A DNA stretch of 40,613 nucleotides, from positions 1 through 40,613 of the IMG/VR virus record IMGVR_UViG_3300034095_000282; one strand, 5' to 3'. This DNA comes from a virus. The notes beneath the pieces are model-generated. The model was not told the DNA's origin. It was given only the letters and a program-made list of their open reading frames with translations, and made no database searches. Position numbers and translations under genes: made by a program. Of the stretch, positions 8,912-18,500 are shown in pieces; the first letter of the stretch is position 1, and the number at the start of each line of letters is the position of its first letter.

Positions 8912-11900
8912 ATGAAAATACAAAATAATTTTCTTCAAGCTAAAGTAAATAAAGACTTTGACGAAAGGTTAACTCCTAATGGACAGTTAACAGATGCGGA
9001 GAACTTTATGGTTACTTCTGAAGATGGTGGAGCTGCTGGTGTTGGTAAGGTGGTCTTAGGAAACTTTAAGACTACTTCATTAAACATTCCTGGAGCTATG
9101 GTAATTGGATCTATGTCTGATGATGCCAACAATAGATTATTCTACTTTATAAAGGGAACTAATCATGATTATCTTATTGAATATAATGTAGAGACTGAAA
9201 CTACAATTGTGGTTTTAAAAAGTGTAACTGGAGGAGCTTTGAATTTTAATTTAGCATATAGAATAACTCACGCTCACTTTGTAGTTAATTCAGAAAACCA
9301 AGATACACTAATGGCTTGGACAGATGGTTTCAACCCTCCAAGAATTGCCAACATAGATAGATTTAAAGCATTGTTTACAGCAGACCCTGCTTATGTATTC
9401 ACTTCGTTAGAGATAAGCGTTATGAAACCTTCTCCTGAAGAATCTCCTACATTAGAAGGATTAATGGATGTTGATAATTTAGAGTCTAATGAGTTAGAGG
9501 ATAGATTAATATCATTTTGCTATAGATACAAATATTCAGATGGATATTATTCTGCAATATCTCAATGGTCAGAATACTTCTTTACTCCTGGTACTTTCTC
9601 GTTGAACTATGAGACTATGGAGAATATGGCTATGCTTAATGAGTATAATGCTGTTAATGTATCTTTCAACACAGGAAGTAGAGATGTAATAGGAATTGAT
9701 GTTTTGTTTAAAAATAGTGGAGAAAACACTATATATATAGTTGATAAGTTTAAAAAAGATGAAGAGGTTTGGGGTAACAATGAGATTAAAGAAGTGTTTT
9801 TTTCGAACAACAAGGTTTACGGAGTTCTTCCTGAAAGCCAATATTATAGAAGTTTTGATAATGTTCCTTTAACAGCTTTAACGCAGTGTGTTGCTGGAAA
9901 TAGATTAATGTATGGTAATTATGTAGAAGGTAGAAACTTAAAAGATGTATCTGGAAGTGATGTACTTCTTGATTTTTCTGTCGGATATATATCTGAAGAA
10001 TTTCTTACTAAGGATATAATTGGTACTTTTAAAAGTAGTGACTACTCAATAGAACCTGCAACTGTTTCTAAGAACAAAACAATTATTGAATTTACATTTC
10101 CTAGTTATGTTACATTTAAAAAAGGAACTTCTTTTACAATAAGATTCTATGTAAAGTCAACTTTTGTTGGTCATGAAGATAATTTGTTTGTAGAATACTA
10201 TACTTATTTATTTAAAGATGATTTTTTAAGTTTTAGTGATTTCTTTATTAATTCAAGTTTTAAGAATGATATACAATCATTTATTAGTAGTGGTTTTCAA
10301 AGTGAAATGACAGAGTCTCCATCTGGATTTACTTTGGATTTATTTCAAGCATTTCAAGTAACAAGTCCTTCTGATAGAGTAGTTAATATAAAAATACCAG
10401 CTATTAGATATATAAAAGATAATGTAGACCCTACTCCTGATGAATTTCAATACGAGTATTTTGAAACTACAGTTGTAAATATAACTTATAACGAGATAGG
10501 TGTTAATAGTAGCATGAAGTCTAATAGAAGCTATGAGATAGCTATGTATTACGAAGATGCTGAAGGAAGAAAGACTACAGCTCTTACATCATCTAGAAAC
10601 ACTGTTTATATACCAACTTCTTGTTCTGATACAAAAAACACTATAAAAGTAGATATTCCAGGAAGTCAGAAGCCACCTAGTTGGGCTTCTAGATATGGTT
10701 TTGCAGTAAAGCAAAATAGAAGAGATTATGAATCACTATATGCTTCACGATTATTTCAAGAAGACAATTTTTGTTGGATAAAACTAGAGGGTCAATCTAA
10801 AGATAAGATTTCTGTTGGAGATGAATTAATAGTTAAGAGAGATGAAAGAGGAGTTCTTGATGATTTGATAAGAGTTAGAGTTTTAGCTATAGAATCTAAA
10901 TCTATAGACTTCATATTAGGAAACGTAGATGCTGATGGTGTTTTGTTGTCAGAGCCATCTGGTCTTTATGCGAAGATAGATGGATCTAATTTGAGTTCAC
11001 AATACTCTGATAATCAATTTATAATATACACTAAAAAAGATAGTGCTGCTTCTGGTAGACCTAATATAACAATAACAGCGTTTAATGAGGGAACAAATCC
11101 TTTACCAATACCACAAGGTAGTGTAGTAGAGTTTGATTTTACAAATTCATTTAGAGGACAAGCTCCACATATTAAGTTTCAGAAGAAATACGTTATGTCT
11201 ACATCGTATCTAAATTTTACAGATGCGTTTAATGCAGAGATAGCACCGTTTGGTTTCTTATCAACTAGTCATCCTGATAGCGGAAAAGAGTATACTTGTA
11301 CATCATCCCAATCACTAACTGGAGGAACTACTGTATTTATTGTAATAGGAACTGAGAATGGAGTAAACAATCCTTTTTACACTCACAAAGCATATATGAC
11401 TTGTATAGTTAAGATACAGATAGTAAAAGATATATTTATCTTTGAAACACTTCCAAAAGAAGTTGATTCAGATGTTTATTTTGAAACACCAGAAAGTTAT
11501 AAAATTGTTAATGGAGGACATCAACAAACATCTCATTTACTAAGTAGAACATTTAATTGCTTTACATTTGGTAATGGAGCTGAAAGTCATCAGATTAAAG
11601 ATTCATTTAACAAAAGAAAATTATTCATTGACTTCTGTCCTACATCTAATACTTCTGACGAGTACAAACAAGTTAATAGATACGCTGACATTACATATAG
11701 TGATGTTTATCAATCTTCAACTTCTGTAAATAGACTGAATGAATTTAACTTATCAGTAGCTAATTATAAAGATGATATTGATAAGAGATTTGGAGGTATA
11801 ATAAGAATGCATCCTACAGAAACTGATATTCTTGTGATTCAAGAAGATAAGTGGAGTAAGATATTGTATGGTAAAGATTTACTTTACAATTCAGATGCAA

Positions 11901-12931
11901 CCACAAACTTATCTAGAATACAGAATGTTTTGGGTCAGCAAGTGCCTTATGGTGGAGAATATGGAATATCTACTCACGCAGAAAGTTTTGATGAGTATGG
12001 AAGAAATATGTTCTGTACAGATGTTAAGAGAGGAGTAGTATTGAGATTCAATGATTCAAATGGTCTTACTGAAATATCTAACAGCGGAATGAAGGATTAC
12101 TTCAAGAGATTGTTTAGAGATAACAAGATAGATAACATCATAGGTCAATACGATTCATTTTACGATATTTATATCTGTAATATAAAATACACAACTAAGA
12201 CCAACGAAAGTAAATATGTAACTTGGGTTTATTCTACGGATGCTGATGGATTTGCAACTAAGCAAACATTTAATCCTGAAGAAATGTTAAGAGTAAATAA
12301 TCACTTATTGTCATTTAAAAATGGAGAGGTTTATAAACATAACCATAATGCGACAAGTAATTACAATACTTTTTACGGAGTTCAATCTGATAGTACATTT
12401 TCATTTAACTTCTCTCAAGAACCAAGTACAAGAAAGAACTTTAAAACCATAGAAATTGAAGGAACTAATTCTTGGGATATAACTCTTAAAACAGACCTTC
12501 AGAATGGATACTTGAATAAAGGCGATTTAAGCAAGAAAGAAGGAGTTTGGTACGGATATGTTAGAGGAGAGGGAGAAAATGCAGTAGACACAGCCACATT
12601 AAGCGTACAAGGATTAGGAAGTGTCTCTTCAATTGTTGGTAATGTAGTTACTATTAATGGATTCTCTTCTGGATTAGTTAGTGTTGGAGATAGAGTTTTA
12701 GATTCTAACTTGGTTTTCATTGGAAACATAACAAGCATATTAGGGCAAACTATAACTTTAAGTAGTGTTGTTGGAGCTTCAGTTGGAACATTCTTGGTTT
12801 CATCTAAATCACAATCTTCAGAGACCAGTGGTTTACTTGGATACTATATGAAAGTTGATGCTAAATTAAGCAGTAATACATACTCAGAAGTTTACTCAGT
12901 TAATAGTGAGGCTATAAAAAGTTTCTCTTAA
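8912..12931 (+). CDS. Tail nozzle/'muzzle'-like protein, 1339 aa
   Basis: A large beta-rich protein. The start (MKIQNNFLQAKVNKDFDERL, followed by TPNGQLTDAENFMV) is the pattern of nozzle or stabilisation proteins of podoviruses, the 'muzzle' of crAss-like phages, which close the short tail and hold receptor-binding fibres. Repeated blade-like beta segments fill residues 40-1100 (e.g. NNRLFYFIKGTNHDYLIEYN, LYGKDLLYNSD, DSFYDIYICNIKYTTK). Near the C terminus (about 1225-1295) there is a separate small beta domain with SVGDRVL and GQTITLSS, also hinted at in the capsid protein. It is by far the largest tail gene, and there is no tape measure, so a short tail is likely. Confidence 0.75.
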   Translation: MKIQNNFLQAKVNKDFDERLTPNGQLTDAENFMVTSEDGGAAGVGKVVLGNFKTTSLNIPGAMVIGSMSDDANNRLFYFIKGTNHDYLIEYNVETETTIVVLKSVTGGALNFNLAYRITHAHFVVNSENQDTLMAWTDGFNPPRIANIDRFKALFTADPAYVFTSLEISVMKPSPEESPTLEGLMDVDNLESNELEDRLISFCYRYKYSDGYYSAISQWSEYFFTPGTFSLNYETMENMAMLNEYNAVNVSFNTGSRDVIGIDVLFKNSGENTIYIVDKFKKDEEVWGNNEIKEVFFSNNKVYGVLPESQYYRSFDNVPLTALTQCVAGNRLMYGNYVEGRNLKDVSGSDVLLDFSVGYISEEFLTKDIIGTFKSSDYSIEPATVSKNKTIIEFTFPSYVTFKKGTSFTIRFYVKSTFVGHEDNLFVEYYTYLFKDDFLSFSDFFINSSFKNDIQSFISSGFQSEMTESPSGFTLDLFQAFQVTSPSDRVVNIKIPAIRYIKDNVDPTPDEFQYEYFETTVVNITYNEIGVNSSMKSNRSYEIAMYYEDAEGRKTTALTSSRNTVYIPTSCSDTKNTIKVDIPGSQKPPSWASRYGFAVKQNRRDYESLYASRLFQEDNFCWIKLEGQSKDKISVGDELIVKRDERGVLDDLIRVRVLAIESKSIDFILGNVDADGVLLSEPSGLYAKIDGSNLSSQYSDNQFIIYTKKDSAASGRPNITITAFNEGTNPLPIPQGSVVEFDFTNSFRGQAPHIKFQKKYVMSTSYLNFTDAFNAEIAPFGFLSTSHPDSGKEYTCTSSQSLTGGTTVFIVIGTENGVNNPFYTHKAYMTCIVKIQIVKDIFIFETLPKEVDSDVYFETPESYKIVNGGHQQTSHLLSRTFNCFTFGNGAESHQIKDSFNKRKLFIDFCPTSNTSDEYKQVNRYADITYSDVYQSSTSVNRLNEFNLSVANYKDDIDKRFGGIIRMHPTETDILVIQEDKWSKILYGKDLLYNSDATTNLSRIQNVLGQQVPYGGEYGISTHAESFDEYGRNMFCTDVKRGVVLRFNDSNGLTEISNSGMKDYFKRLFRDNKIDNIIGQYDSFYDIYICNIKYTTKTNESKYVTWVYSTDADGFATKQTFNPEEMLRVNNHLLSFKNGEVYKHNHNATSNYNTFYGVQSDSTFSFNFSQEPSTRKNFKTIEIEGTNSWDITLKTDLQNGYLNKGDLSKKEGVWYGYVRGEGENAVDTATLSVQGLGSVSSIVGNVVTINGFSSGLVSVGDRVLDSNLVFIGNITSILGQTITLSSVVGASVGTFLVSSKSQSSETSGLLGYYMKVDAKLSSNTYSEVYSVNSEAIKSFS

Positions 12932-12937
12932 TTTACT

Positions 12938-12945
12938 TACTTTTG
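12938..12945 (+). promoter_or_regulatory. -7 promoter box (TACTTTTG) giving a near-leaderless transcript
   Basis: Perfect TAnnTTTG in the 19-base gap before the acetyltransferase gene, ending only 5 bases before its ATG. Transcription from such a box starts a few bases downstream, so the mRNA would begin at or next to the start codon. The -33 region would lie inside the end of the nozzle gene. Confidence 0.45.
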
Positions 12946-12950
12946 TAATT

Positions 12951-13367
12951 ATGAAAACAGTAAGGTGGTTAAATGATTACGATTATGATACTTTAGTTAA
13001 GTGGTGGAAGTGGTTTAGATTCACTCCACCACCTAAAGTAACATTACCTGAAAATGGTAATTTCGGTATAATGGTGTCTAAAAATGGTGTAGATGTATGT
13101 GCTGGTTTTTTATACCTAACGAACTCAAATATGTGTTGGATGGAATACATAGTATCAAATCCAGATGTAAGAGATAAATACACTAGGGATGAGTGTATAA
13201 AAGAATTAATAGATGGATTATCTTATTTAGCAGAGCAAAATGGATACTCTATAATATACACTTCGGTTAAGAACCAAAATTTAATTAACAAGTATTTAAG
13301 TTGTGGTTTTATTAAAGGGAGTGATAATTGTACTGAAATGATTAAAATAACAAATAAAAATATATAA
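12951..13367 (+). CDS. GNAT-family N-acetyltransferase-like protein
   Basis: 138 aa, the normal length of a single GNAT domain, which transfers an acetyl group from acetyl-CoA to an amine. The order fits: N-terminal segment with YDYDTLVKWWKWF, beta strands GNFGIMVSKNG and VCAGFLYLTNSNMCWMEYIV, a helix with a KYTRDECIKELI segment where the acetyl-CoA loop is expected, and the late motif NQNLINKYLSCGFIKG, which is the typical helix-4/beta-7 end of GNATs. The substrate is unknown. Being inside the virion operon with a possible promoter of its own, it may act on a virion or host protein. Similar genes occur beside tail genes in other podoviruses. Confidence 0.7.
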   Translation: MKTVRWLNDYDYDTLVKWWKWFRFTPPPKVTLPENGNFGIMVSKNGVDVCAGFLYLTNSNMCWMEYIVSNPDVRDKYTRDECIKELIDGLSYLAEQNGYSIIYTSVKNQNLINKYLSCGFIKGSDNCTEMIKITNKNI

Positions 13368-13368
13368 C

Positions 13369-13983
13369 ATGGCAGTAGTAACATCAGTTGCGATAGGAGC
13401 TGTAGGCGTTGGATTAGCTGGATACCAAGCGTATAGTGGCTCTAAACAAGCAGAACAAGCTAGGAAAGATTTAGAAAACCAACCTGTTCAAGAAGTAAGA
13501 AACTCTTATAGAGACTTAAACGTCACTAGATACGGTGCTGATTTAAAACAAACAGCACAACAGAATGTAGCAGCGTCTCAAGTAGAGGCTTTGCAAGGAG
13601 CTGGAGTTAGAGGTGTTATGGGTGGTCTTGGTAGGGTAGAGGCTGGAAATCAAGCAGTAGCTCAAGAAATAGGTGCGGACTTAGACGCTCAAAGAAAAGC
13701 TATTGACCAAGCTATAGCCTCTGGAGACATGACTGTTCAGCAAATGGAAGAACAAAGAAGAAGAGAAAACATAGCTGCATTATCTTCTCAGTTTTCAGCA
13801 GGTCAACAACAACAATGGCAAGGATTGCAGGGTATGGCTCAAAGTGCTTCGGCAGCGGCTAGTGGATATTCTCAGTTAACAGGTCTTAAAACTGCATCTA
13901 ATTATGCTGATAAATTCAAGACGGCAGGTTCAGCATTACCTACTAATTCAGGATTAACAACACCAACACCTAAAATAGGATAA
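13369..13983 (+). CDS. Internal virion (ejection) protein-like, 204 aa
   Basis: The first 20 residues are hydrophobic and small (VAIGAVGVGLAGYQAYSG), like a membrane-inserting segment. The rest is Ala/Gln-rich helix with little charge (e.g. AGQQQQWQGLQGMAQSASAA at about 144-163) and a Thr/Pro tail. This resembles gp14-like ejection proteins of podoviruses, which leave the capsid with the DNA and help form a channel through the host envelope. It starts 1 base after the acetyltransferase stop and is 2 bases before the next gene, so the three cargo-like genes are a tight unit. No enzyme motif is seen. Confidence 0.6.
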   Translation: MAVVTSVAIGAVGVGLAGYQAYSGSKQAEQARKDLENQPVQEVRNSYRDLNVTRYGADLKQTAQQNVAASQVEALQGAGVRGVMGGLGRVEAGNQAVAQEIGADLDAQRKAIDQAIASGDMTVQQMEEQRRRENIAALSSQFSAGQQQQWQGLQGMAQSASAAASGYSQLTGLKTASNYADKFKTAGSALPTNSGLTTPTPKIG

Positions 13984-13985
13984 TA

Positions 13986-15554
13986 ATGGCTATAGGAAAA
14001 GTAAATGCTTATGCTACAGTAGACGCTCCTAAAGCTGATTTTGGAGCAGTAGCACAATTAAATATAGATAATTTAGTAAAGTCAGCTAAGGAAGATGAGC
14101 AATTAAAAGCTGCAAAGGCTGCTGCTGAAGATAAAGCTAAGGCTGAAAGAGCTAAGGAATTTGGAAACTTCGTTACATTTGATTCTTCTGGTGTTAGTTT
14201 ACAAGACCAATATAGCAGTAAGGAGGTTGTAGAGTTACTGCCTAAATTTGCGGAGAATAAAAGATTATACGAAGAAACAAAAGACCCTAAATATCTTCTT
14301 GAAGGACAAAGGATTCTTGGGTATATAAATAGCGTTAATAGCAACACTAAGGTGTTAAAGGAAAATGTAGATAGATTTGTTATAGCAGCAGGAAAAGATG
14401 AAATAGCTTCTAAATGGTCTAAGGCAGGTATTGATAAAATTAAATCTTTAAAGGATGGTAATACTGTATTTGGAAGAGGTGCAGATGGAAATGGAGAAGT
14501 AGCAACTTATGAGACATTACCTGATGGTAGTAAAAAAATAAAAGGAACTGAGAAATATCCTGACTATTTATCTATTATTTCTAATGCTCCTAATGCTGTT
14601 GATTTTACAGATGAACTTCAAAAAGATAAAAACTTATTTGAAAGAAATTTAACAGAAACACAAGTTAATGCACTTAGAAAAGAAGGTACTAAAGCAATAT
14701 CAGGAAATACAGAAATAGCTATAGGTAAACTTGCTAAAAGTAAAATGAATGATGATAAATTTTTAGCTGTATATCTTTCCGAAATTGGAGAGACTACAAA
14801 TGATGACCTTAGAACATCAGGATTTAGTCCTACAGAAAAAGCAAAAGCTATAGAGGCTTATAAAAAACAATTGATTAGTTTATACGGAGTTGACAAATTT
14901 GTTGATGTAAAACAAGCACCAACACCTTCTAAAGGAGATGAAAAAGCAATTAAAGGTCAGGCTAATGTAGATATTAATAGTAAATTTAGACTAATTAAAC
15001 CTGATGAAATTAGAGGATATACTACAGGTGCTAATGATACAAACAAAATGGCTAGTGTTCCTGTTCGTTCATTATCATATCCAATTAACGCTTCAGGAAT
15101 GGATAAACCTGAAATGCTGGATTCTAGCACTGGTGGTAAAACTGGAGCTATAATAACACCAAATTCATTCTATGTTTCACCTGATGGAAACTTATACTTA
15201 ACAGCATCTTCTAAATCATCTGAACAGATAAGAGCTGAAGGTGGAGTTTACTCAGGAGCTGAAAATGTAGAGGGTAATAACTATGTATTTTCTTATAGAA
15301 CAAATGGAACTGAATTTGCTAATGCAGCAAAGGGTATATTAAATAGTCAACCAACTTGGACTTTACCTAATGGAAAAGGAATGAAAATAAGAGAAGTTAA
15401 AGATATATATAATTACTTCGACCAAGTAGAGAAAGCAAGAGGAGGAACAGGATTATCTTTAAAAACTCCAAGTGGCGCTGCAAAAGGAGCTAGTGGTAAC
15501 ACAAAAGGCAATAGTAGTAATACTAATAACAAGAAAGTAATAAAAGGATTTTAA
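13986..15554 (+). CDS. Internal virion/cargo-like protein, 522 aa
   Basis: I recognise no catalytic domain. Residues about 25-58 are a charged Ala/Lys/Glu helix (LVKSAKEDEQLKAAKAAAED), the middle is mostly helical, and the last 35 residues are a low-complexity Gly/Ser/Asn/Lys tail. It lies between two ejection-like proteins with gaps of 2 bases on each side, and cargo proteins of crAss-like phages occupy this place. The role as a second internal virion protein is inferred from that context only; a tail-fibre role is less likely given the lack of beta repeats. Confidence 0.55.
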   Translation: MAIGKVNAYATVDAPKADFGAVAQLNIDNLVKSAKEDEQLKAAKAAAEDKAKAERAKEFGNFVTFDSSGVSLQDQYSSKEVVELLPKFAENKRLYEETKDPKYLLEGQRILGYINSVNSNTKVLKENVDRFVIAAGKDEIASKWSKAGIDKIKSLKDGNTVFGRGADGNGEVATYETLPDGSKKIKGTEKYPDYLSIISNAPNAVDFTDELQKDKNLFERNLTETQVNALRKEGTKAISGNTEIAIGKLAKSKMNDDKFLAVYLSEIGETTNDDLRTSGFSPTEKAKAIEAYKKQLISLYGVDKFVDVKQAPTPSKGDEKAIKGQANVDINSKFRLIKPDEIRGYTTGANDTNKMASVPVRSLSYPINASGMDKPEMLDSSTGGKTGAIITPNSFYVSPDGNLYLTASSKSSEQIRAEGGVYSGAENVEGNNYVFSYRTNGTEFANAAKGILNSQPTWTLPNGKGMKIREVKDIYNYFDQVEKARGGTGLSLKTPSGAAKGASGNTKGNSSNTNNKKVIKGF

Positions 15555-15556
15555 TT

Positions 15557-18500
15557 ATGCTACAACCAACACAAGATAAGATAAAACTATTATATGACGC
15601 TGTGTCTAAGGATTATTCTGTAGGAACTTATGATGAGTTCAAGAATAAACTACAATCTCCAGAAAAAAGAAAATCTTTTTACGAAGGGGTTGGAAAAGAA
15701 TATTCACTGGGTTCTTATGAAGAGTTTGAATCAAAAATATCTCCTCAAAAAAAAAATCAAGTTGGGAGTGTTACTTCAAAAGAAACTCCTTCGGTATCCT
15801 CATCAAAGGTTCAACCAATTACTTCTTTGGCTACAGAAAAAACTCAAGCGGTAAAGGCTTCGGATGGTTCTGTTGGAGGTAAAATAAAAACATTTACTGG
15901 TTTCTCTAAAGAAGAACAGGCTCAGATGCAAAAACCTGAGTCTGTAGTTAAATCAGAACAAAAACAACCATTAAAATTAGTTAATAAAGCTCCTTTGTAT
16001 GCTAAACAATTAAAGCTACAAAGAGAGCTTTCTACTGCTGTAGTAACTCCTGAAAACCAAGATGAGATACAACAAAAGACTGATGAGTTATCTAAGATAA
16101 AATCAGAGGCAACAAAGCAAACTAAAAAAGAACCTGACTTTGTAGACTCATTGGTCTCTAACTTAGACGTTGGTTTATTCTCATTAGCTAAGGCTGCTGT
16201 TAAAGATGCTCCTGAAATGGCTTGGGATTTAACAACTACAATAGGTGCTACTGCTGCTGATATATTAGGAGATGAAACATTAGCTGTAATGACTAAGTAT
16301 AAAGCTGATGATGTAGCTAATATACTTGGTCTTAGAAATATTCCTGCTGAACAACTACAAGCAAATATAAATAGATCAAATTCTATAATACAAGAATACA
16401 ATAACAAGAATGGAGTAGACCCTCTTAATGCTATATCTAATGGTAATTACTTAGGAGCTGCTAAAATGATAACTGGGAGTACAATGCAATCACTTCCATT
16501 AATGGCTGCCGCTATGTTTACTGGAGGAACAAGTGCTGCATTAGGTACTATTTCTGCCGCTTCAGGAGCTATGAAGTATGGAGAGCTTAAAGATGAACAA
16601 CCTGAGATGTCTACAGAAAAGAAATTAGCTAGTGCTATTGCATCAGGTGTTCTAGAAGGATTTGTTGGAAAGTTTTTCTCTGGTGCGTCTGGAGCTGTTG
16701 CTAAGAAAATATTAGCGGATAAAGGAGTTGAAGAAGGTGCTAAAATAATATCTAAAGGATTTAAATCAATGGCTATGAATGCTATTGAGAAAAACCCAGT
16801 GATAGGTTTAGTTGGAGAGGTTACAGAAGAAAGTGGTGTTGAGTTTGGAAACCAAACTATTGAGATAGCTAATGGAACAAGACAATCATACGACTTTAAA
16901 AAGATAGCTAATGCTGGTATTTCAGCAACTGGTATGGGTACTGCGAATACAGTATTTGTATATGGTGCTAAAGGATACATAAAAGCATCTGATTATAAAA
17001 AAGTAAAGACAGCTAATAAAGAAATATCAAGACTAACAAGTGAGTTGTCAAATCCTAATTTAACTGAATCTGACAAAGGATTACTATCTCAAAGAATAGA
17101 TAGATTAATAACCGATAATAAAAAAGTAGTTGAAGATGGTTTAGAGAAAATAAAGGCTTTACCAAATCAAGTTAAAACTGAAGTTTTAGAAATAAACAAT
17201 TCTTTAGATGAATTAAAAAGTAAGGTAATTGATTTAGAGGATAATTTCGTTCTATCAAAGGAGACAAAAGTAGCGATGATAGAAGAGATTAAGTCTGAAG
17301 CTAAAGCTCTTACGGATAGGAAATTAAAGATAATAGAAGGAACATACATATATGATGACTTCAATAAATTATCTGATACAGAAAAAATAGATAGAAAAGA
17401 CAAGGCAGGAATAGAATTATTAAACGAAGCGAAAGCTAAAGGAGAAGAGAAAGCCTCTTTTGACGATGCACAAATAACTAAAAAAGCAGTAGAGAATTAT
17501 GGCAATGAAAGAAAACAACAATCTGATAGGGAAGCAGCCAATCAAGAAAAACCTACAGGAGACCAAACAACAACCGAATCTTCACAGCCTACAGGAGAAG
17601 GAGAGACTGGAGTACGTGGCGTTCAAGAAAAAGTAGACAAAACATACTACTACAATACAGACCCTAAGAGAGGACCTGTAGAGTCAGCTCCTGAAACACT
17701 TCCTGAAGGATATTCAAGTGCAAAGGCTGTTTCTAATAGTGCTGAATTAGATTTTTGGAAGAATCAGAAGTCTGTAGAATCTCTAAGGAAAGATGAGCAA
17801 CAAGAATTACTTGATGCAATACCTAATGCAAGTAATGCTTTAACAGATGGTAAAGTTGATAAAGATAAGTTAACAACTCCTGAAGAAAAAGCTAAGTTTG
17901 AAGAGATATATGATAAGTATGATAAACTTATTACTCCTTTATTAGAAGTAACAAAACCTACTGAAACAAAAGTAACTGCTGCTGAAAAACCAATAGAAAC
18001 AAATGATTTTAATTTAAAATTACCTGATAACAAAGATAATATTGTTGTTGCTGATTCATCTAATGGTTTTATATTAATAGATTCAGACACAAAACAACCT
18101 ATTGAGGTTTTTAATGATAATGCAGGTAATGAAAATGTAGGACTATCTAAACCTTATAATACACAAGAGGAAGCTCAGGCAAGAATAGAAGAATTAAAAA
18201 CTAAACCTACTGAAACAAAAGAAACTACTGATGTGGTATCTGAACCTATTGAGTTAGCAGTTCCTAAATCTGAAGTTAATCCTGAAGAAAAAGCAAGACA
18301 AACTCTAGTTGATAAAACTAAAAATGCAGAGCAAGAATTAAAAGATGCTTGGAAAAACTTAGGCAATTTAGGAGCTGCATACGACCCTAAAGTTCAAGCA
18401 GAGAAACAAGTAGCTATGAACAAGGCTATTATTAAATACGTTGTAAATAAGATAGCTTTGGGAGCTTATGATGTGAATGCCTTTGTAAAGGATATGGCTT

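Noticed and set aside
9569-9841. Minus-strand ORFs inside the nozzle gene and other large plus-strand genes
   Set aside because: They are antisense shadows with low-complexity or Ser/Phe/Leu-rich translations and no start leader, wholly inside well-supported genes.
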